The notes under the pieces were generated by a model that searched no databases, had not been told where the DNA came from, and was given only the letters and a program-made list of their open reading frames with translations. A stretch of DNA of 64,000 nt, taken from the NCBI RefSeq assembly GCF_000003815.2, contig NC_049980.1, positions 11,617,926 to 11,681,925 on the forward strand, in the 5' to 3' direction. A program made the position numbers and the translations under genes. Origin of the DNA: Branchiostoma floridae (Eukaryota > Chordata > Leptocardii > Amphioxiformes > Branchiostomatidae). Positions 11,014 through 21,300 of this stretch are shown one piece after another (within the stretch, counting starts at the first letter, position 1; every line of letters begins with the position of its first letter).

Positions 11014-12940
11014 ATGGCTGCTTCTGTGATTCTTCTAGCCTGCTGTCTGTCTCTGCATAGCGTCTTCGGCGTTGGTAAGCCATCGTTTTTTATCTTATTT
11101 CTTGAGAGTAAAAGAGAAAGTTTTAATCCGCCCTTGTCTCGAAATGATCTATGTAAATAGTGTGTGGTAAATACCGTGTCGTCGTGCTGGTTTTCGCAAC
11201 TTCAAGATAATAAGAATTAATGTACTTGCGTTTTCTTGTATGAAAATTGAACAGCTGTATCATCAAATGGTTTAGGTCTCTGTGTAATTCCCTCCGTTAC
11301 CTGCTGGTGTTTTTTGTGAGATAGACATTACTGCAAAGAAATCGAAAGTGGGGTTGCCCGGTTGGGTTTTTTCACTACGAAGTAACAAGACGGGAAGTTT
11401 AGATGAAAAATAGTTTACCTATGAACGATTCTAAAAGACTATCTGTTGTGGAAACAAGTTGGGTGAGTTTGACTTTAAGTTGCACGCGCTGTTGGAAGTT
11501 GTTCAAATGCACATAGCTGACAGACAAACAGCAGGTTTTGTGTCTTCGTCGAAACTTTTATGGCTAAATCTTGCAGAGACAGGCTCCGTTTATGGGGCAA
11601 ATTCACATGCAATCATCAATCAATCATAGGACACTAATTTGGAAACTAAATTCAAATGCAGTTACAATTGTGATGTAATAGTACGTTACAAGTAACAGCT
11701 TGGCCGCTAAAATAAGGGAACATGTAATTGTTACCATTCTTAATTTTTTTCCTTCTTAATGTGACTATGTAGTTCCGTGACAGCATTATACTTGGATGTC
11801 TTGTAAGTATAACTCTACTGTAAGACATGAAATATCACATGTCACTCATGATTATGAGACCATGGCAACTTTTTATTGATATAATTCCGTCGAAAATTTT
11901 TATTACAAAGCCATTGAAGGAGCTGGTCTCTACTCGGAGGGTGACTGTTTCTTTTTTTTTTTGGTCTTTTTGTTGAAGGGCACGCAGGGATCTCTCCCGC
12001 ACGAGACCGTGATCGCGGACTCTCACACATTCGTCGCCCAGGGTTTGCCTGGCCTCGCGGCCTCCCAAAATCCAACCCCTTGTGGAGGAGATTCTGGGAC
12101 CGATTCCGTCCCAAAGCGACCACGGTCCCGCCAACTACCACGGCCCAACCGACTACCGCCGCGACCGAGACCACAACGCCACCCCCTGTACCGGTCCACG
12201 ACAGCACGGTGGTTGGACTCTGCGACACGAAAGAGTTCAGTAACTCCCTCTCATGCAAGCTAGAACGTGACTATCCCGACATTCAGGAAAGTCTTCTCAC
12301 TAGGTTCGGTGAAGATGTGTTCTTGGAGCCTGATCGGCAGCCAGCGGGAGCGGACGGTGCTGGGACCAGGTCGTGTGGCAAGAGGAGACTGACGACCTTA
12401 CATGATACGAAAGGTGACGAACTTGAAGTGGGACTTCCTGACGTTGAGTGTGAAACAATGAAGCCTTCAGTAGTGAAACCAGGCTCAGAACTCGTCCCCG
12501 GATCCCGTCCTGACCCAGAAACCGCATTCAACCCATGCGGATACTCCGCAAACATGGTGTCCCCGATCCACGCCGTCACAGTTAGCGGGGAGACGGTGGA
12601 ACTTTGGGCGGGAACACAGAGAGGGGCCCTCCAGCAGCAGAAGTTCCGGGAGGTCAAGTGCACCAGTTCGACCCCTAACCACCAGGGCTGTGAGGGTAAG
12701 TGTGTGGAGGAGAGCACGTGGCACAGGGCCGTCGTGATCAAGTCGGGCGACCCGCCCAAGGTTGGCTGGGACATGATCGTTGTCAAGGCTAGCTGCAGCT
12801 GTCACGTGATCACACCCAGGAGTCTCTTCACGAAGTTTTCCTCGCTGGGCGAATCAGAGGTGCGTGTCGAGACAGAGTTGGATCGTGATGAAACGAAGAA
12901 GACAGAGTTGGAAGGCGAAGAAACAGAGGAGATATCTTAA
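11014..12940 (+). CDS. Neurotrophin-like cystine-knot growth factor 1
   Basis: Two coding exons: 11014-11074 (signal peptide MAASVILLACCLSLHSVFGV, donor GTAAGC, phase 1) and 11979-12940 (acceptor after a long T tract, phase matched), total 340 residues. An acceptor nine bases further in would also fit. After the signal come a basic stretch, a Thr/Pro-rich linker (~67-93) and a pro-region with two cysteines and LTRFGEDVF. A cystine-knot domain follows with Cys 207, 248, 258, 262, 293 and 295. The nine-residue C248-C258 spacing, the VELWAG strand and the GWDMIVVKASCSC end match the NGF/BDNF fold (VWVG, C-x9-C, W-x-x-I, CxC). The C258-C262 loop is very short. A basic GKRR site at ~126-129 could allow cleavage. 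The tail after the knot is acidic. It is likely a secreted dimeric ligand. The receptor is unknown; Spätzle-type ligands are the alternative reading. Confidence 0.8.
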
Positions 12941-12942
12941 AC

Positions 12943-12948
12943 AATAAA
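12943..12948 (+). terminator. Candidate polyadenylation signal
   Basis: AATAAA lies three bases after the stop codon of neurotrophin-like gene 1. Another AATAAA-containing stretch lies near 13265. Use of either site is inference. Confidence 0.3.
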
Positions 12949-12959
12949 GCTACATGAGA

Positions 12960-15120
12960 AGGCATTGCTATGGTAAGTTTGAAGAGGTAGAGGGCAGGGT
13001 TGCAAACCAGGCATTATGTACCATGATGAAAGAACTTTGGTACTTTTTGTATGTATTGCAGCTGAAACGGTACGCATTGTAGAGTAAATGTCACGTATTC
13101 TGAGGAAAAGGGCACGCCATAAAAAAAACACGCATTAAAAGCAAGCATTCATCAGAATGGGAGAAGAATGTGTGTAGTTCTCATATATTTACAATCTTGT
13201 ATAAAGCCATATGCAATAGATTTACAGTTTGATATGATTAAAAAGCGTTGTTATCCGAGAGTAAAATAAAAGAAATCTAACTAGATTCTGCTTTGCAGTG
13301 TATGTTTATTGACAAAACATTATATCATTATATGACATGAAAAATATTACAGCCTGTCTTTTCTGTTGTCAGTTACATTCCTAAGCTTAAGTTCGTAATT
13401 CCTTGAAAAACATAGATGTCTGGTACCATGAAATCATGTTGCGCCGTAGCAGTTAGGAAACTACAGTTAATACTTAGCTATCTGTCAGCTGGTAAAGACT
13501 TCTTCCCCACGCGCAACTTTAGATCTGAACAATATACAACATAATGTCATATCATATATATATTGAAATACATCAGCTTTAGATCATAATTAGCTCAATG
13601 CATAGCTCCCTTTGCAATGGCAAGCAACGGGCTTGAACCATAGTGATGAAGTTAAGATGATGTCTACCTGAGGCAAACATTGTGCGGAGAGGTCGGGGAA
13701 AACACGGCAAGCTGGATTATGTAACTTGTCACGCGAAGTTAGTCTAAACTTGGGGTGACGGCCAGAAGCAACAAGCGGCGCGGTAAAAACAGAGACATTA
13801 ATCATACCGTGACATTTCAATGTAATGTGGAAGTTGTTTTGAAGTGCCCTTAGCATTCTGTCACTTAACCTTACCGCGGCTGTTAGCAGGATGCAGTAAG
13901 ACACGTGTGAAGAGGTATAAACAACCTTGGATACACCGACCAGAGGTCAGGAAAGGCCAGAAACTGCTTACATAAGCGCTTTTACTGAGCAGCCACAGGA
14001 AGTCGTACTACTGACTCAACAAGGCTGTAACATCAACATGTCGTCATCTCCAAGCAAATATAATGTTTGGCGAGTTTGAATCGTTAGGTTTACCTAGCTG
14101 ACCCGTTTCTGTATCAAACTGTCCTCCTCTTTTTCTGTGTCAAACTGCCTCGTCTTTCTCCTTCCTATTGAAACCTCCAGCTAGAAGAAAACGTCCCCTA
14201 CAACATGAAGATTAGATATCTCTAACTTACAAGTAATTTTTAGAAACGTTTTTCGGACTTGTATGTGACTTGGAAAGATAAAAACAGACCATAAAAGAAC
14301 ATGTTTTGCTCTGAAATTAAGACCACTAATATCATATTCCTTTCAAAGCCATTGGTGTTTACAAAGTACATAGCTTTTGAGCAGCAAAGACAATTTTCTT
14401 CCTTTACTTACGTTACAATTAGAAGCTGCGAGAGCGGAGCAGCCAAAAATTGACAGATCGCGCAACGAGCAAGTTCTCTTACGCTTTGTATGCTTTGCTG
14501 TCTTCTACATCTTTCATCATATTCTAATTATCAAAAAACAATGGTTACAAAATTATCTTGTAGTCGCTGTATGGTTGAGTTGTGAGAATTTGGAAGAAAA
14601 GGATTCTTGAACTTAGTATGTTTTCCAATTCGATACTGGATGTCACTTGGTACTAAATTCACATCAACAAGGACTAGAAGTGGGGGAAACTTATTGGTGA
14701 ACTTCACCGTGAAGACCACATTTGGTGAAGAACTTCCAACTGAGGTCAGTGAAAATATTTACACTACCAAAACCACAACACACCCCACCTCCGACGTTGG
14801 CGTGCGACCTCCAAATCGCCAGTTTGTCCCCAGAACCTGTGGCGTGATCATATATTTTGCCCCTGTCTGACAGGAGATGAAAACCGCTTTCTCTAGCCCA
14901 CAAATCGTGCCAAAACCACGCAGAACCAAACAAGAATGTTGTCAGTAGTCCAAACAGCTGCCACTGAACTACTGACGGTTAGCAGGGGGTGGCAGCGTGA
15001 GGACAGTGCGACGTGTCGCAGCTGTTCGCGACTTCTGCCAAGCTCAGCACGAAGTGCTAACTGGGAGGGAGAGAACTGAGTGAGTTTGTTGTCAACTCGA
15101 GGCATTGTTCCTATTCCGAG
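12960..15120. other. Intergenic between the two neurotrophin-like genes
   Basis: No coding exon is supported. The open frame at 13590-13904 (minus) has no recognisable features. The 2.2 kb contain the likely 3'UTR of gene 1 and the promoter and 5'UTR of gene 2. Confidence 0.4.
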
Positions 15121-15124
15121 AGTC

Positions 15125-15888
15125 ATGAAGATCTACAGAGAGGTTATTGCTGTAGTCTTTGTGTCAGTACTTTGCTTCTGTCAAGGTATGTTATCATATC
15201 ATGTATTCAGATGGAAGTTTGGGAATGGCCATATTACGTGATGTACAAAATATAGGTCAACTCGTGGCATGTCCTCTGTCTATATGTCCCTTTAACCTAT
15301 GTTCTTAGTGTAGTGTCAAGATGAACCTTTTGTATGAAATGAACATAACCTGTTGCGGGTATACTAACCTGTGGGAAACTTTAAGGGCGAGAAATACCTT
15401 ATCGCTTATACGACGGCTTTAGATGAGTAAAGGTCGACAGTACACCTTTGATCATATATCTTCTTCTAGTTCACATTGATGTACGTTTTTACATTGGATT
15501 TATGCTAGGCGATGTGCACATATGTATTTTCTATATATGCGTTCCCCAGTTATTCGGTGGTTTTGACACACTGACTGACTACGAAGTGTTTGTTCCAGGA
15601 CAAGGGAGAAGCAGACTTTCCTTCCCACGCATGCGCAGCCGCATGCTTCTGCCCGAACCAGGACTGCAGTTATGCCGCCCGTCGCCATGCGCGCTGCAGT
15701 GTGAGTATGGACGGGAGACTGACGCCAGGGGCTGTCCCGTTTGTCGCTGTCAGGAAGGTACGCATTTTATCCTAGAATACAGTCTGGTTAGCTGGACAAA
15801 AGCAAACAAGGCTGGATTGCGGGGTAGCTAATTTTGATACCTCCAAAATAAGGTCATTACCAGATAATGTGTGTGCATGCGTGCGAGC

Positions 15889-15921
<33 letters not shown>

Positions 15922-17776
15922 TGTGTGTGTGTGTGTGTGTGTGTGTGTAGTCTTACTACCCTTAGAAATACACTTGACAAGTGACAATTTCTTTCATTTT
16001 GTGCATTGTTTACAATTACAGCTCCGGATTCCATAGACAGCAGTGAGGTACCCACCACAAACAACCCGGCAAACCTGGAGCGGACGGACCCTGTACCTCT
16101 AACAACAGGTGATCACAAAAACAAATATTTCATAGATGTTCAACCCATGCCAGTTATCAGAAAACGTCCAGTTACAAAAGACTGCCAGGTCAATGCATAA
16201 CGTCTGACTTCAATGTTATCACAAACAACGTGCGTGCTCTTGATACTGTGACGTCAGACTGTAAAAAGAATGTTCTGACTTGATTCTTCGTGATTTTCAC
16301 CCACAGTACCTAGTGACTTTGACGAGTTCTGCAGTCAAGAGCACAACAGTAATCTTTCGTCCTGCCTCCTGCAAAATGAGCGACCAGACGATTTTACCTA
16401 CTACATCACCAGGTAACGCACAGTCCTTTTAGTGAGACACTGATTTAGAAACTCTTCGTTTAGATGATTATTTAAAAGTTAACCGGAAATGTACTCTCTG
16501 CTTTATTCTATTTTCCACTGGTAGATCCGTTTGCTTCCTTAATCCGTTAAACATCGGTCAAACAATTCGGAAAATTTCAATTTTTTTGTTGTTTTATGTC
16601 GATTGGTCGATGAACTTCGTTTTAACTTAGGTTTGGACTGGATGCGTTTGGTGTTGACCCAGAGGACTTCGCAAACTTGACCGTTCAACAGGGCAACAAG
16701 ACAAAGTAAGTGTTTGGCACTTTTATATCATGACAGCGTCATGGCAGTGATGCTTGTAGGGGGATAGTGTCATACAGCATTTCCGTATTGCTACAGTTAT
16801 ATATGCACTGTGAATTCGAAGAAACTACTTCTAAACTAGAGTTCAACGACCACATACCTCCGTCAAATGAATTTAACCATTACTGATGTATGATGTGTGT
16901 TTGTCATCATGTATGCAAATAAGGTCCTCACTTTTGCATACAGCCGCGTCATACACACTCACACACGCGCGCGCGCGCGCGCGCTATCAAAAACATAACT
17001 TCTTGGCAAAGGTAATGACATATCTCTGGGGATATAATACGGGCCAGCATGTACGTTAATAGGATGGTACAGCTGTTTCGCAACTCAGTGTCAATGGTCT
17101 TCTTGAACTATAATGCACAACGTACTATCATCTCTACAATGATTTTTTGCTCAGGCCCTCCTTCCACCCACTGAGTGGTGTAGAGTCCCTCAACCCGTGC
17201 GCAGCGAACGGTAAGTTCGTCAACCCCAGGACAGCTCTAAACAGGAAAAATGAGGAGGTACGTTTTTTTTTCATGACTAGGGGGCGTACTTTGCGGCAAA
17301 TGACCCAGTTAGGGAAACGCTATCTGTGTTTATTTTTTATCCTTACTTCACGAAAGCTTAACAGATTGTGAAATACTAGTACTCTCTTCTCGCGAAAGTC
17401 ACGACTGATATGCGTCTATCAAAGGAAGACAAATATATCAACGATACATCTGTCCAGAAAAAAAGGTTATTGATAAAAGTCAATGTAGAAATAGTTTCTG
17501 ACGACCCGTTCATTCTGTAAATGTCGTACTCAGGTTGAGCTGTGGGTGGGGTCGGACAGAAACGGGCGCACCAAGCTACAACTGATACACGAGGTGAGTT
17601 GCAGAAGCGCCACCCCAGTCCACCAAGGCTGCGGTACTGCATCGGCTGGCGGATTCTGCACGGAAGAAAAGACTCTCCAGCGGGCTTACGTCATCTCCCA
17701 GGACACGTTACAGCCACGCCCAGATTGGATCTATGTCAAGACAAGTTGTAGTTGCCACGTCGAAAGGTTGGGATAG
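15125..17776 (+). CDS. Antistasin/neurotrophin-like cystine-knot growth factor 2
   Basis: Seven exons join in phase: 15125-15185, 15599-15757, 16022-16108, 16307-16412, 16631-16705, 17155-17257 and 17534-17776, total 277 residues. The signal peptide is MKIYREVIAVVFVSVLCFCQ. Exon 2 encodes one antistasin-type module with Cys 46, 51, 55, 66, 69 and 71 (C-x4-C-x3-C-x10-C-x2-C-x-C). After a Thr/Asn-rich linker comes a pro-region resembling gene 1 (FC...LSSC, TRFGLDAFGVDP). The last two exons hold the cystine knot with Cys 178, 220, 230, 239, 269 and 271. VELWVGSD, CRSATPVHQGC and DWIYVKTSCSC match vertebrate NGF/BDNF closely, including the nine-residue C2-C3 gap. Gene 1 lies 2.2 kb upstream on the same strand, so the pair is a tandem duplication. 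Antistasin modules occur in protease inhibitors; joined to this knot the module might control processing or binding, which is inference. Confidence 0.85.
15874..15948. repeat. (GT)n/(GC)n microsatellite
   Basis: Alternating purine-pyrimidine run of TG dinucleotides interrupted by a GC run, in intron 2 of neurotrophin-like gene 2. Such sequence can adopt Z-DNA. The minus-strand open frames over it are artefacts of the repeat. Confidence 0.95.
16956..16984. repeat. (AC)n(GC)n microsatellite
   Basis: Short alternating CA then CG run in intron 5 of the second neurotrophin-like gene. Confidence 0.9.
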
Positions 17777-17779
17777 TTG

Positions 17780-18396
17780 TTTTGTCAGGCTTAAGGTGAA
17801 AACAATTGTGAATACAGGTGTGAATACTTGGATCTGAATGAAATACAGGAAGGAGGAGGGGATAGATATGATACTAGTAGGCTGTCTGTGAAAATTTTAT
17901 TAGTCTGGAAAGAAATGTATCCTGACCATAGCCGAGACTTCCTACCACCATCACTGATATATGGACCCAGACGGCGTCTGTGCAACAATATTGACGGAGG
18001 AAGCAAAGAAATGTTTCGACAATGCTTTAATGTAGAAAATATCACATGAACCTAAGTGTTGCCTTTATAATAGTTGCATTGTAATATCTATACCTTAAAA
18101 TATACTGATATATGTATCACAGAATAAGAGTGCTGTAGAATAGTCACATGTATACCAACGTTACATCTTGACAACGACTTTAAAAGGTTATGGCTACCTG
18201 TAACGTTAGCAGCTGAGGCGTTTGATTTCGAGGACGATATACTAGTACCAACATAATGACTGTTCACTTACAAATCCAGTCACAATACGAAATACATGTA
18301 TACATCAGAAATTCATTTTTTTTTGTCAATTGTCGGTCAGAGATTATCCAAGCAAGAAACTTTAAATAGTCCATAATCTCCTTGGTTCAATGGCGT
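17780..18396. other. Convergent intergenic region, no gene seen
   Basis: Lies between the 3' end of the plus-strand neurotrophin-like gene 2 and the 3' end of the minus-strand UGT gene. It should hold both 3'UTRs. Confidence 0.4.
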
Positions 18397-21300
18397 CTAT
18401 AGTCCATCTAAGAACATAATGGGTATGGAAATCACCAAAATGGAAATGCCGACGCCTACCGCCATTCTCTGCCAACAATACTTCATTATAAAGATACGTG
18501 TAAACGGTAACCACAGAGCAGTGACGATAGCTACAAAAACAACTAAAACGTCAAGATGGAAGTACTGGTAAAACGGCACGTCGTTCATCGCAGTGCGCAG
18601 GTGCGGGAGTCCGCCATGTCTGATGACGTGTTCGATCCACCAAACAGCACGTTCCAGAGGGGGTTGTGGCTGATCATGGAACAGCTTTGCTAGTCGTTCT
18701 GCACTTTCTTTGTAACTGTTCAGAGGAAAGAATCAGTTAGTTTAGATGAAATTAAGATTAAAGTCACTTCCTTTGCATGGGGACATGCAACAAACCAATC
18801 GAGAAAAACTGACGCTGGAGGTAATATTTAGTATAATAAAAGAATTAAAGCTATCGAAAATATTCTTTATGTAAAGATCTCCCTAAACCACAACGCCCCC
18901 TATAGAAGTCTTTTGCCATTTGTTCCAATATCGGTGAACTGCAGTTCAATAAATGATAAGAGTCTTTGTAACAAATCGTGCAAATTTCAATGGACACATG
19001 AAAAGACCATAGCGAAGACACAAAGTGGTGAATAACTATCTCATTCCAGACCTGTTCAGTTCGAAGTCCATGTCGAATTCCCGAGCCGGAGAAGTTATGA
19101 CATCTGGCACACTGCTGTATGGTGGGCGTCTCTGGTTAGAGGAGCATGTACGGGATTCTCCCAGACACAAGTAGCTGTAAAACACGCAAAAATCACAATC
19201 TGGGTATGTGAAACAACTTTCTTTTAAATATTCATAGCGACTCGTTTTCTGTGATCTATTTCAACCCACATGTAAACAACAAGCCTTTCTCTGCCTTCTT
19301 TTCATCCTTTCAACATTTCAGTGCAGTCTTTAAGTGTGCTGTCAACCATCACTCCACACAACGAAGCTATCTTTCCTACTGTCATATACTCCTTTTCGCC
19401 TTGAAAACGGAGGTGTTGTTTCCGGTTTGTATGTTCGTTTGTGATGTTGGAATCTTGTTTGTTTGTTTGTTTATTTGTTAGTCTGATATGTGTCCTTGCT
19501 TAGCCACGATTTGAATTTATGCCCAGGTTGAGTTGACCTGGGTTACAAACCTCAATTGGAGTTTTCATGAGAATGTGCTTTCTCCAATATCCGTCCACTA
19601 TGGATATATGTATGATATGTACATAACAATAATGAGTTAATTATTTACCTTGAATTTCCGATGACTTCTTGGATAGCCGATACGACATCTTCAGGTGTTA
19701 AAGCACGGATGTCTAGGGTCACTGCCGTTCCCTTTGATACCATGACGTCAGCGTAAGCCTGGTGTTCAACCGTCAGCGGTAAGATGACCATGGGCACGCC
19801 GTGGTACACAGCCTCGTGCAGGCCATTCAGGCCACCGTGGTTCATAAACAGGCGCGTCTTGGGGTGTCCTGTACATGGACACACATAGATTACTAGCGAG
19901 GTAAGAGGCCAATCCTAATGTTTTATTTCAGGTCAATGGAAGTTGTACTATTCTATATCTGTGCTCACAAAGTGCCAGAATCGCGACTAGGGTATGATTT
20001 GAGATGGACTCACTCATCAGTCGAACAATAGATTTTAAGGTTAGGCACCCAGGTGATAAGCTTAAGATACACCATGGAGGGTTTTTTTTCAACCTCCTTG
20101 GATACACCAAACAGTACTTTCTCAAGCAATAGGAAACAGTCAGATGTTTCAGGTAGTATCCACTACCTTTCGTCAGTGACACTTATATCATTCGAACCAT
20201 TTATATTACTTCGCTAGACCATAATGAAAATTTTTCAAGCAGCACGATATCGCACCTAGAAGGTCGTTCTGAGGCATCCACTTCATCACCTTGGTGTTCT
20301 TTCCTAAACCGCGGGGCGGCTCTTTCTCGTCGTATCGCCACACCACTCGCTGCGGAAGCTGGGCGAAGGCTGAGGCGAACACTTCTGCCAGTTCAGCCGG
20401 CACGCCTTTCACAAAGGTCCCAAGGCCAAAGATGATGACACCGTGGTCTGATCCCTGCATGAAGTCCTCCAAATCCTAAAGTGAGTGAATGTCTCAAAAG
20501 TTATAATTTATATTACATATATTAGCACGTTCAGTCTTGAGAACTTCAGTCTCAGAACACAGGGTTGGTGTTAACGTTGTTACATCACTAACGTTTAAAT
20601 ACTAACGTTTGTTCTTTGTTCGAGTAGCACTTAAACTACAATAAATGAACATAAAAAGATCTATCTATATAACCTTGACATTTTTTTAAACTATAGTAGG
20701 TCAAGATCACCAGATACCAAAACCAGAAGCCCCGCTGTGGTACCCTAAAAAGTCGCTAGGGGTCCCATAATCTAAATTCTTCTCTTTTTTTTTCATTTTA
20801 CCAACGTGCACCTAACGTTACCAACGTACCGAATATCATAAAGGTTTATCTACAACTTTTCAAACTATGCTAATCACAAACACACAAAGAAACACGAGGA
20901 CAGATAAACCAAAACATAATTTTCTTGGCGAAAGTGATTAATTGTACATGTATTTAGGGGAAAGAAAACACGTGAGGGCGCTCTATCACAGTAAGTGACT
21001 GAAATAAAGAAGGAAGGGAAAGAAAGAATGCAGATGAGACGGAAAATATGACAACAACACTTCACCTGTGGTAGTGGCTTTGCAGGTGTGGCCATGAAGC
21101 CTCCTATGTTGACCATATTAGGCATGTGCGGACGGACCGGGTCGAGCCCCGGATGTTCGGTGAGAAGCCACAGGTCAGTGTCCGCTAGGGCGGTCACGAA
21201 GGTGGCGTCTGCACCTGGGTCAGATGTTTGAGATATGTCTAATTTCTTGGCAGGAGAACGAAGTGTCCAGAAGACCTGCACTCTGCATTTCTTGTTATTT

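Noticed and set aside
12283-12805. Minus-strand frames of 75-167 codons
   Set aside because: They are antisense shadows of the large coding exon of neurotrophin-like gene 1.
15772-16064. Minus-strand frames with long HTHT runs
   Set aside because: Translation of the GT/CA microsatellite; no other support.
11014-17776. Calling the two ligands Spätzle
   Set aside because: The C-x9-C and CxC spacing and the CR-x3-PV-x2-GC block fit neurotrophins better. Spätzle remains an alternative because both have NGF-type knots.
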